Positions 54,098 to 64,000 of a stretch of 64,000 nt of DNA are shown here, one piece after another. The notes beneath the pieces were generated by a model, which did no database searches, was not told the DNA's origin, and saw only the letters and a program-made list of their open reading frames with translations. The stretch lies in contig NC_061815.1 in the NCBI RefSeq assembly GCF_021462225.1, positions 46,659,986 through 46,723,985 on the forward strand. Reading direction: 5' to 3'. The DNA is from Girardinichthys multiradiatus. Lineage: Eukaryota; Chordata; Actinopteri; Cyprinodontiformes; Goodeidae. A program made the translations under genes and the position numbers. Each line of letters opens with the position of its first letter. Position 1 is the first letter of the stretch.

Positions 54098-56935
54098 TCT
54101 AATAGGCAATAAAAAAGCGAGGCTGGGACAAGACATTAACCATCAGCAGAGGGAAGCATGAATATGCTCTAAAATTACCTATTAAAATTGTTTTTCGTTT
54201 TGGTTTTATATAATGTTTTAATTTCCTAAGAAATTAAATTTGTGGTTTTTGTTAGCTGCAAGCCACAATTTTCATAATAACCATAAATAAATTGTTGTAA
54301 ATATATCATTTTGTATGTAATGAATTTCTGTGACTTTTTAAATTGAACTACAAATATAACATTTTATAAAATATTCTAAATTATGGAGTTGAACCTGTAA
54401 AATACTAAGAGCTTACTTAATGATTCCTGTATTTGCATCGTTGATTATAATAATAAAACCATTGAAAAATATCAAAACAATCATTAAAACATCATGACAA
54501 CAGAGAACAAAAGGAAAATGTGTTGGTGAGCCCAACAACAAATATAAAAAGCATTGGTTGTTCAGCAAAGGATCCACCACCAATGAAAAAGTTGACTAGG
54601 AGATCAATTATAAAGTGTGAACTATCTGAAAAGGCCCGATGGACACTGAACAGTTTGCAATGGCTCGTTATTCAAAGCCTAGAAATTAATCTAGAACAAT
54701 TTGACATTAGGTTCTGGTCTAGGAACACATAACATCTTGCGAACACAAAATTAATAGTTTTTATGAAGATTTGACCCAAAACATCTTTATGAACTCTAAA
54801 AGATTTTAGAGGGATAATCTCTGGTTAAGTTCAATCATCAACAGAACATTTTATTAAAAGGAACATAGCATCCAAATAGAAATAAATGTACAAAGCACAC
54901 AGGGAAAGTAATGATACAGTTAAACCTAATACAAATACAAATGTTACTGGAGTCTTTACCTACTTGTGTGGTTGGCTTTTGAATAGAGTTGTCGGTATTG
55001 AGGCTCCATTTTTTTACTGCTCTTCTTTAATGTAAGTGATTATTCTATAACAAAAATAAAACTATGTATGAAGTAATTTCAGTCAGCAGCAAAAAAAAAC
55101 AAGTTGTGAATTCTGCCATTGAGGTATTACATTTCAATTTAATGTGAAATTATTTCATTTACTTGTGATAAAGGACACCAACAGAAGCCCTGCGTGGAGA
55201 ACACTGTAATAAATTGTTCTAAATTGTGAATATATAAATGTCACAGTTATAGAATGTGGTCATTTCCTTCCTGAGGAGAAGATGATTGTTTTTGAAGCAG
55301 CTCATAGGTAGTGTGTAAACAGCCGTTTCTAGTGTTCTTATCAGAAAACAATATTCCTTCATTTATCACCATGGTTACACTCTTGTTCTCCATTATGGTC
55401 AGAGGGTACTATTTCTTTCCACTACTCTGCAAGATTGAAGCATCTGACATTCTGAGCAAAGAGTAGAACATATGGTCATGGGATGGTAATTAGATTCTCA
55501 TGATATGATAACCTGGAGTAAAAATACAACAGTCTTAGTTTTTAAACAACAAATAAAAAAACAACAATATTTTATTTTTAAAACAAAAAATAGCTGTTAA
55601 TTTTACTGCTACCAAAAGAGTATCTTGACAAAGTTATAATACTGTTATATGTAATAGTTAATTTAGATCATAATGCACATACAGTACGTGAGCCAAAATA
55701 TCAATTAAACTTACTGAATTTGGTAGACGTTTAAAAGTTTAAAGAGAATAATGGTGAGCAAAAACTGAATTTGTAAAAATCTGTCTAGTAGACTTTAGCC
55801 AGCTTGCCAGCAATGTACGGCCGGAAGTGAGGGAAGGGCACTCAAAAAAGTATGGCCACTCCAGCACTTCTTCGTTGCACAGTAGTAGGTCTGAAGACTG
55901 TAAGAACAGAAAATATTTGCAGTTTTAAAACCTTCATACCGTTAGCCCAAGCCTGTCACCAACTTTCTATTTTTGAAACCTAAACCAAATTACTCACTTT
56001 TCACCTATTTGTTTAATCCTGCATCAGGCACTGTACCAGCCTGCTACTGCAACTCCTCTTATGAGTATAAATAATAGGAAACTGTTATAATGAAGGCAAA
56101 ACATAAAATAATCCCATTTAGAAAGCCATTCTGGCACAAATAAACCCAATCAAAACAGTTATATTCAGGTAACAATACTGTAGCACTAAAACCTGCAAAC
56201 ATCCCCACATTATTTGATTTTAACAACCCTCTGAGCCAATCAAACTCCTCAGTTGTCTCAGAGTCCCTACTTAATTCAAACACATTGTAGGGAAGTAGCT
56301 GTCAAGTGGACCATAAAACTTTGAGGGAAGAATGAAAGAGAAAAGAGAAATGCAAGATGTTCTTAGTAAAAATGGAGCAATGGAGCATCAGCAAATGAAA
56401 GCCCCAGAGGTCATGCTGGAAATTTAGTTGGTACATGTGAGGGTCCTGCCTGCAGACGATATGAAGTGAGCTTCAGTTGCCTGATTGTGTGGCAGTACCA
56501 AGCCTAACAGAGTGATTTGTTATGAGAGTCAAGCAGCCTGAGAGAAGCCTTGACAAAACAAGAAGGATTTTACAATGAAGCCCAATTTATATCTATTTTG
56601 CTCTGCTGGGAAACAAAGTGAATTAGTGAGTTGAAACCACAGACGACTGCAACCCCTGACAGGATTCACAGTAGTTTTTGTCAGCAGTTTCTAGAGATCG
56701 ATTACATCATGTATTGATGAGTCAATGTTTTCACCAGAACAGGAAACAAAATGAATCCTCAAATTGCCATGCATCGTTTTTCAGAAGAAAACAAAGATGA
56801 CTAAATCTGGTAGTTCTGCAGAATTGTACTAATAAAAAAAACCCTATGAACTGCTTTTGTTTTTTACTGTATCCATTAATCAGGGGACATGCTAGCCTCC
56901 TGAGACTAATAAATCAACAGCTATGATAAACTGTG
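54098..56935. other. AT-rich intergenic DNA, no supported gene
   Basis: About 2.8 kb with no recognised family. Open frames under 75 residues only. Confidence 0.5.
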
Positions 56936-57690
56936 AAAAGTAGTCAAACCCTAACTTTCACATTTTGTCATGTAACAGTGACAAACTGATTAATTTTACT
57001 GGGATTTTTTGCAGTTGCCCAACACAAAGTAGAGCATAATTGTAAACTGGGAGAAAAAGCAGACAATGTTCAAAATGTACTGTATGAAGACCAAGACCAA
57101 ACACAGCAGACAGGTCAGGAAGAAAGTTGTGTAGGAGTTTAAAGCAGAGTTATGTCAAAACAATATCCCAAACTTGTACAGTGCTGAGACATGATTAAAG
57201 TCATCATTCAAAAATAGAAAAAATATGGCACAACTGCAAACCATCCACCTAAACTCAAAGGCAGGGCAAGGAGAGCATCAATTAGGGAAGCAACCAAGGG
57301 CCCCATGGTAACTTTAGAAAAGCTGTACAGATCCACAGCTCAGGTGGAAAAGTCTGTTGATAAATCTGACTTTTGTGGAAGAGTGGCAAGAAGGATGACA
57401 AAGTTGAAACAAAACCATAATTAGTTCCGTTTGCAGTTTGCAATAAGCCAGCCAAACACAAATGTGAATGAAGGTGCATTGGTCAGATAAAATGAAACCT
57501 GAACCTTTTGGCCTACACGTAAAATACAATAAGAAAGGGAAAACTAACACTACACGTTACCTTCAACACACCACTTCCATGGTGAAACAAGACTTGTCAG
57601 ACTCATGCTGTTAGAAAGCTTTTCTTCAGTAGTCACATAAAAACTGGTAGGATGAAAACGTGTGCACAACTCACTTTGTCCAACCACATG
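56936..57690 (+). pseudogene. Tc1-D relic, left end and transposase N-terminal part
   Basis: The left TIR is decayed but readable: CACATTTTGTCATGTAACAG, ACTGGGATTTTTTGC and ACACAAAGTAGAGCATAATT. The transposase text then runs KYGTTANHPPKLKGRARRAS, IREATKGPMVTLEKLYRSTA, QVEKSVDKS, GRVARRMTKLKQ, FGLHVKYNKKGKTNTT and HTTSMVKQ, with many stops and gaps. The catalytic LWSDETK block survives only as a degraded LVR*NET. Tc1-B3 sits at its right edge, and the relic's other TIR resumes after it, so B3 inserted into an already old element. Confidence 0.8.
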
Positions 57691-57691
57691 C

Positions 57692-58957
57692 CAGGGGTTG
57701 GACAATGAAACTGAAACGCCTGGTTTTAGACCACAATAATTTATTAGTATGGTGTAGGGCCTCCTTTTGCGGCCAATACAGCGTCAATTTGTCTTGGGAA
57801 TGACATATACAAGTCCTGCACAGTGGTCAGAGGGATTTTTAGCCATTCTTCTTGCAGGATAGTGGCCAGGTCAGTACGTGATACTGGTGGAGGAAAACGT
57901 TTCCTGACTCGCTCCTCCAAAACACCCCAAAGGGGCTCAATAATATTTAGATCTGGTGACTGTGCAGGCCATGGGAGATGTTCAACTTCACTTTCATGTT
58001 CATCAAACCAATCTTTCACCAGTCTTGCTGTGTGTATTGGTGCATTGTCATCCTGATACACGCCATCGCCTTCAGGATACAATGTTTGAACCATTGGATG
58101 CACATGGTCCTCAAGAATGGTTCGGTAGTCCTTGGCAGTGACGCGCCCATCTAGCACAAGTATTGGGCCAAGGGAATGCCATGATATGGCAGCCCAACCA
58201 TCACTGATCCACCCCCATGCTTCACTCTGGGCATGCAACAGTCTGGGTGGTACGCTTCTTTGGGGCTTCTCCACACCGTAACTCTCCCGGATGTGGGGAA
58301 AACAGTAAAGGTGGACTCATCAGAGAACAATACATGTTTCACATTGTCCACAGCCCAAGATTTGCGCTCCTTGCACCATTGAAACCGACGTTTAGCATTG
58401 GCATGAGTGACCAAAGGTTTGGCTATAGCAGCCCGGCCGTGTATATTGACCCTGTGGAGCTCCGACAGACAGTTCTGGTGGAAACAGGAGAGTTGAGGTG
58501 TACATTTAATTCTGCCGTGATTTGGGCAGCCGTGGTTTTATGTTTTTGGGATACAATCCGGGTTAGCACCTGAACATCCCTTTCAGACAGCTTCCTCTTG
58601 CGTCCACAGTTAATCCTGTTGGATGTGGTTCGTCCTTCTTGGTGGTATGCTGACATTACCCTGGATACCGTGGCTCTTCATACATCACAAAGACTTGCTG
58701 TCTTGGTCACAGTTGCGCCAGCAAGACGTGCACCAACAATTTGTCCTATTTTGAACTCTTGGTATGTCACCCATAATGTGTGCATTTCAATATTTTGAGC
58801 AAAACTGTGCTCTTACCCTGCTAATTGAACCTTCACACTCTGCTCTTACTGGTGCAATGTGCAATCAATGAAGACTGGCTACCAGGCTGGTCCAATTTAG
58901 CCATGAAACCTCCCACACTAAAATGAGAGGTGTTTCAGTTTCATTGACCAACCCCTG
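57692..58957 (-). mobile_element. Tc1-B3: DD36E-type Tc1 element inserted in Tc1-D
   Basis: A 1,266-bp copy with CAGGGGTTGGACAATGAAAC at the left and TTTCATTGACCAACCCCTG at the right. The right flank has TA (58958-58959) but the left flank is GC instead of TA. ACATGC stands on both sides (57686-57691 and 58959-58964). The family sequence is otherwise complete. Confidence 0.9.
57744..58770 (-). pseudogene. Tc1-B3 transposase, three frameshifts
   Basis: The homologous gene runs from about 58770 (MGDIP/YQEF region) to the stop at 57744. An extra base near 58758 shifts the frame just after the start. A base loss near 58463 breaks TRTVRRELHRV into TRTVCRSSTGS. Another base loss near 58195 breaks HGGGSVMVW from AAISWHSLGP. 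The last frame (176 aa open) carries VYQDDNAPIH and SPDLNIIEPLW, with 36 residues between Asp and Glu, and keeps the full C-terminus (IDAVLAAKGGPTPY). The middle frame keeps LFSDESTFTVFP. It is inactive. Confidence 0.88.
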
Positions 58958-58958
58958 T

Positions 58959-59075
58959 ACATGCTTCCTTCTACTTTACGTGCTACATCAACCCTGAAGA
59001 AAATACTTTGAAGTTTCTGGTTGCAACAACGATTGGAAATACACTAAAAAAAGTTTCAAAAAGTATCTTTTGCCC
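58959..59075 (+). repeat. Tc1-D relic, probable right terminal repeat
   Basis: GAAGTTTCTGGTTGCAAC, GGAAATACACTAAAAAAAGT and TTTCAAAAAGTATCTTTTGC resemble the inverted counterpart of Tc1 ends of this type (usually AAGTTTGTGGTTGTAACGTG, then GAAAAGTTCAAGGGGTATGA). It follows Tc1-B3 directly and completes the nest. Confidence 0.5.
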
Positions 59076-60499
59076 AATATTTTCCAGTTTTGTCTTTTCT
59101 GAACTCACTGTTTCAATAAAGTCTATAATTCCAAAGTAATTCTTGCAAAATGTGCATCAATCACCAAAAGATGTACATTATGTACTGGCACCATTTCATT
59201 AAATATGATCTGCATTAAAATGTCAAAACAATTAGGGAATAAAATATCATTCGGCATCTCAGTTTTATTTTATAAAAAAAAAAAATCAAAAAGCAGGAAC
59301 AGACTGATTCCTTACGGGGGTAAAGTTTCCCTCTATTTCTGCAAAGTAGTTTCTTAATTTGTGTTGTCTTGTGTGAAGCAACATAATTAAATGTATGATA
59401 TTGGCAGGGTGCTTCTGGCAGTTTGCTGTTGATGTAAAAACCAGACGGCAAATTTGCACCTCGTTAAAAAAGACCCCTGCTGAGTTCTAGCATATTTAAA
59501 GCACATAAATTAAAATATGCTATATTTCCAATAAGTAATTTCAAACCCCTGAATAACAAAATACTTCATAAAGAATATGACAATTGTACCAGACCTTGAA
59601 TTAGAAACTTAAAGGAAATGTTAATTTAAGCAATTTACAAAAGTCAGCAGCTGTGTTAAACAGCATGAATAATGTTAATTAGCACAATAATTTGGAGCAA
59701 ACTCTAATTTTACAGTGACAAAATTACAGTTCTTTTAATAAAGTTGAAAGGAAACAATGGTACAATAAAGTATATGTTTTATTTTTACCCACACTAAACA
59801 TTCAGTGAAAATCCATGAGGTCCATCATTATCAAACTTCTCAACACTGTACCTGCTTGGCGGACAATAATCCTACATTCTCTAGTGACTTTAGTTGAATA
59901 AGCAAGGCTTTCAATCTGTCTGTTGATGTTTTGATTCCATTTTATGTTTTTACGTAGTTAGAGAAATCATATGAAACTAAACCTGGGATCAGATCTTCAA
60001 ATTTTACAATTACAACCTGTACAGCAAAGACCTATGATTTCCATGAATTCCTGAAGTGCATCTTTTCAAAGAATTAGAAGGTCATTCAGTAAATAAAATG
60101 CATGAAGACAGCAAGTCTATTGATTGAGCAAAATTACTATTTGAGTTTAACTTTGTAAACTGTTTCCGTTGGGTTTTTTTCTCAATGTGGCAATAGAAAC
60201 CGTAAGAAACTAAGTAAAACAATGTCTGGAAAACAAAAACCTAACTAAACTTTAATGATGGTGACGAATAAAAATAGAGATGCATCTAAAAAGACCAGTT
60301 TTTCAAAAGGTCTAGCTTAGTAATTCAATAAAAAGGGAAACTCATGTAGATTCATTACACTAAAAAGTGATACATTTCATGCATTTATTTCTGTCTTTTT
60401 ATGACTATGGCTTATAGCTAATACAAGATTGTTTATTTAAAAAATCTCTCCATAAGAAAGAAAAACAAAAAACATTTTATTTGTCTTATGGAAGCCTTC
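59076..60499. other. AT-rich intergenic DNA, no supported gene
   Basis: No recognised family. Several A runs occur, for example near 59274-59284. Confidence 0.5.
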
Positions 60500-60775
60500 T
60501 AACTGCACAGTTGTTCAGAAGACAGTCAATTACACTCTCCATAGGAAGAATAAGCCACAAAAGGTCATTCCTGAAGAAGATGGCTGTTCACAGAGTTCCG
60601 AAAAGTCTAGAAGAAAACGGTGAACAAGCAACACTGATAACCGCGTCCTTGAGGGACTGTGAAGCGATGCCTATTCAAGAGTGAGATTAACAAGAAGCGG
60701 ACTGCGGCTGGAATCAGAGCTTCAAGACGCAGATGTCTCCAGGACAGGAGTTGAGAAGTGTTGCATTTGTTTTTG
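60500..60775 (+). pseudogene. Tc1-E relic, transposase N-terminal region
   Basis: The nucleotide sequence follows the N-terminal DNA-binding part of a Tc1 transposase: AATAAGCCACAAAAGGTCAT, GATGGCTGTTCACAGAGTTC (the GCSQS helix region), GAACAAGCAACACTGATAAC (basic linker), then CAAGAAGCGGACTGCGGCTG (EWTAAG). There are many stops and indels, no DDE core and no TIRs. It is related to but distinct from Tc1-A. Confidence 0.65.
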
Positions 60776-61149
60776 CCAAGTCTCTCTCAAATCAATGGAG
60801 AGTCAAATCAATGATCAAGTCAGATCACTTCCATAATGCTGCGTTGATTCTTGAATTAATGCATTGATGTTGTTAGCTATTGTCAAAATAAGGTGAGATC
60901 TTTCCATGTAATCCATGCAACATTTAGTAACTGCTCACAGTTAACTCCATAAAAGTTACAATAAATATCCTTATGTGTAATCCATGCAATAATTATTAAA
61001 ACACACAGCTGAAGCAGTGAGGAGTGAAACAAGCATGTTCTCATATTCTGGAGCTGAGAGACTAGAGAGGCCTGTGTGGAGCCACATATTATCTGCCACA
61101 TGTTATCTTTTGCAAAAATATAAACAAGTATATCCAAAGAAATGATGTA

Positions 61150-62910
61150 TGAAGATTTTATATTCTTTCACATGTATTGAATAAAATTAGTAGTCTTTGA
61201 TTAACAAGTTAAAAGATGTATGATTGAAATGTGGTTAAGAACTGAAAAGTAGAGGGAAAACATTAAGGTTTGACATTCTCAATCAGCTATATATGAAAGA
61301 AATATAACATTAATCATTTGTGAAGCATGAATAAAAAGAATGAAGTGATGGTTTTGTAACTGTGTTTTAAAGTAAATGCTGAAAGCTGAAGAATGAAATG
61401 TGTAATGCTGTATAAAGTTTAAAACTGAGCAGATTAGGGAAAGAACTGGAGGATGACTAGGAGTGACGAGAGCCAGCTGCATGCTGACAGCGACGGGAGG
61501 ATGCGACTACAGACCAGCTTAGCTATTATTGGCATCTCCAAGGCCGAGAAACAGAATCAGTAGGTCACGATGACCATGACTAAAGTATTGAGCAATAACC
61601 AAGAAGCTGAACTGAATAGGTTGCGCAATAACTAAGAAGCCTAATAAGTGCCTGACCGGTGAAAGCATCAAGCGCTATAAAAACTATGATGAGAGCAGAA
61701 ACGGGGTTGTTTCCTCGCAGAAGACCAGCAAACAAGATCGGATGGAGAAAATAAGCTTGGATGGAAAAGGAACAGAGACACAGCCCCACTGATCGACTGC
61801 ATTAAAAAAGAGGATCAACCCGTGGGCCCAGAAAGGACTGTGCCTCAAGATTAAGAATCTGATTTCATCTAAAGCCTTTTTATCCAGACAACAGAAGTGA
61901 ACTTGATCGGTGAACAGCTGATTGCTCTAAGTTTCAGGTTTCTGGAAGTCCTGAATCAACCTCATTTATGTCTCCGGGTTTCCTTCAACTCTTCAGCCTC
62001 TGGAAACTACTGTCTTCGGAGACATATGACAACAAAGATCCTGTTTAACCATCAAAGCCTGGAGCATCAGTGCCTGCCACTTAAAGGAAGAAAACTGAAG
62101 ATTAAGTCGTATTTCCTTCAAGAAACCACTCGTTGTTACCAGAAGAATCATCTCCATCAGGTGCATGGATGAGCCTCCGTCTTCAAAGCCTCTTCAAACC
62201 CACTAGTTTCAGCATCAGGGAAAGACAGGTTGAGTTGATTGACTCATTTCTATTATTGAAATTATTATGTGTTGCTGAATTTAAGCTGTTACTGACCCCT
62301 GCAAAAGTATTACTAATTAAAGAAAGCATATAAAATTCTAGTTAAATCGTGGACATTCAATTATTTGAGTCACGTATTTTGGGGTTTTTCATTGGTGGTA
62401 AAAAGTCTTGTTGCCTGGTTCTAAGATATTTTAGGAGGTTTTTATAGGTTGCCTTAGTCAAGTTTGTTAAAACAGCGCCCTTGGGGCTCGTGCTGAGCTA
62501 CTAAAATTAACCTAGCCCATATACCAAGAGCCAGTTGTAAAATTAGGGAATGATTAACCGTGAACAAAAGTGACTGTTGAAAGTGTGGATGACTGCGATA
62601 GGCTACTCAGTCGTCCAGACCTCCAGTTGAAGAAGGGCGAGACTTTTGTATGAAGGCTGTCAGAGGGTAGGCGAGACATTTCCCGACACCAGCTTAAACA
62701 GAACTTTCAGTAAACCTGCTTAGTAAGATCTTTCAGGTTTAGGGAAGTCTGGACCCATTGGATGGAGAGCTGGATTGAGCAATCCCTTTAGACATTGGGA
62801 AGTAGGAGGGAGGGGTTAGCTCATCGGACAACAAAACTATGCAAACGGAGCGCCGGCCAACTAACTCAGTATGTCATTTTTTATTTTTCCAATAAACTTT
62901 ATTCTCGTTT
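61150..62910 (+). other. Unclassified unit with TATA box and poly(A) signal, possibly LTR-derived
   Basis: This stretch is more GC-balanced and structured than its flanks. TATAAAAA lies at 61676-61683 in a CGCTATAAAA context, followed by transcript-like purine-rich text (GCAGAAGACCAGCAAAC). AATAAA lies at 62891-62896. A frame at 61897-62172 (91 aa) has no recognised domain. The distance from TATA to AATAAA (1.2 kb) is long for an LTR R region. A retroviral-like LTR with internal insertion, a non-autonomous retroelement or a non-coding host transcript are all possible. No gag/pol is present. Confidence 0.3.
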
Positions 62911-64000
62911 TTCATTAACTGTAAACAATGATCATCAAAATTAACAGAAAGCCTGAAACTTATCACGATGTGGAATGAATCTATGCAAATCACTTTTTTA
63001 TCAGAATTACTGAAAAGTTGTTACCTTCTCTGTGATATTCTAAAATTATTTTAAGATGCACTTGTAAACAAAATAAACCCAAATGTTTTCAGACATCATT
63101 GAAAATCACAACAGCGTCAGGACTCCAGGGTTCTAGATCAGCAGCAAAAAACCTATATTAAATGTTTTTTAATCATGCACAAAAATTATAATTTAAAAAA
63201 ATCCCAAACTTTCTTTTCTGTTTAAACTAATCACAAATAGATGACTCACAAACATGCACATTCTGGGTTAGGGTATTGATTTTGTTTGAATTATTACTTG
63301 AAAACTAAAATAAACTACAAATACCACTAACCTAAATATAACTTCCTTTTGCCGTTTAAGTGGCGAATTATATACGACTGTTTATACCACAGAGTCTTCA
63401 TCTGATTCAAAATGTTTAAGTAACTTTTTAAGATTGTTCATTCTCAGCTACAACACCGCTTTTGTATCCTAATTCCCTCATTAGTTATCAGTTTAACTGA
63501 TTGTCTTGGCTCTACATTAGGAGGTAATATGAAATCAGATTGGTCTAATAGACAAAGATTCTTGACATCAGGCCTTCCACAAGATTTTATTTACAACCAG
63601 AAAAGCAGCCAGTATATAATGGTTTTTAATTTAGCAGAATGCAACACATGTTTTAACTGCAAGACATGCTCAGCTCTCACATTTCCTTCCCACTAAGCAT
63701 CATATACTGTCAGTGATCCAGGAGCCTGTAAGCAGTTGTTGGGCAGCAACACTGACGGGGCTAAGAAGCTGGGGAGTTTTTTCTGACTTTACATTCCTTA
63801 TCATGAAATATGGATTTAACGAACGCTCAACAGAGGCCATGGGTGAGCCTTTTATACTTGTGCCTTATCTAGACTAGACATCTAAGCAGCTTTCCTTGTA
63901 TTTTTTCTCATTGAGCACAATGTGCTCTGTGGATAGGAGAGGATAATTGGCTTAGTAAAGCTTTTTATGTGTCTAGATATTATATCTGTGTGATGATTTA
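62911..64000. other. AT-rich intergenic DNA, nothing recognised
   Basis: No open frame above 60 residues, RNA gene or recognised repeat. Confidence 0.5.

Overview
The window looks like a gene-poor, transposon-rich piece of a teleost fish chromosome. I found no host protein-coding gene, rRNA or tRNA gene that I could support. The unique sequence is AT-rich. The rest is made of families typical of ray-finned fishes: L2-clade LINEs ending in the GCGCTATATAAATAAAACTG type of tail, RTE/Rex3-like LINEs, a Rex1/Babar-like LINE, a tRNA-derived V-SINE, several Tc1/mariner families, one piggyBac, and a hAT-like MITE. The L2 and Tc1 types would fit a cyprinodontiform or related percomorph, but the species cannot be fixed from sequence alone. 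In entries below, Tc1-A to Tc1-E are my own labels for the Tc1 families seen here.

Layout. 1-6.4 kb: AT-rich DNA, one arm of an inverted repeat pair (583-1045) and a decayed L2 relic. 6.4-12.6 kb: a long L2 (+) split by a Tc1-A insertion, with a V-SINE landed in its tail. 13.1-13.9 kb: RTE 3' fragment and SINE fragment. 17.07-17.56 kb: the second inverted-repeat arm. 18.7-19.4 kb: LTR-like sequence. 21.1-23.7 kb: Tc1-B1 with an uninterrupted transposase frame, split by a 1.28-kb retroposon that encodes a small membrane protein. 25.9-26.6 kb: RTE fragment between 63-bp direct repeats. 27.3-33.3 kb: a second L2 (-) broken by a piggyBac pseudogene and by a complete Tc1-A copy. 34.2-35.4 kb: Tc1-B2. 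36.1 kb: MITE. 40.5-43.0 kb: RTE (-) with endonuclease and partial RT. 44.3-47.3 kb: Rex1/Babar-like LINE. 52.5-54.1 kb: Tc1-C. 56.9-59.1 kb: Tc1-D relic with Tc1-B3 inside. 60.5 kb: Tc1-E relic. 61.2-62.9 kb: an unclassified unit with a TATA box.

The elements form nests that record history. L2 copies were hit by Tc1-A (twice, in the same TATA tract) and by piggyBac (in an L2 TTAA). A retroposon entered Tc1-B1 exactly beside its start codon, and a SINE entered an L2 tail. Only two transposase frames read through: Tc1-A2 (334 aa, about 200-bp near-identical TIRs) and Tc1-B1 (341 aa). Everything else carries stops, frameshifts or deletions of catalytic parts. The most interesting items are the retroposon with a one-pass membrane ORF, the DD36E-type Tc1-B family with a copy shortened to DD34E spacing, the repeated Tc1-A hit in L2, the swapped L2 3' UTR modules and a newly perfected palindrome.
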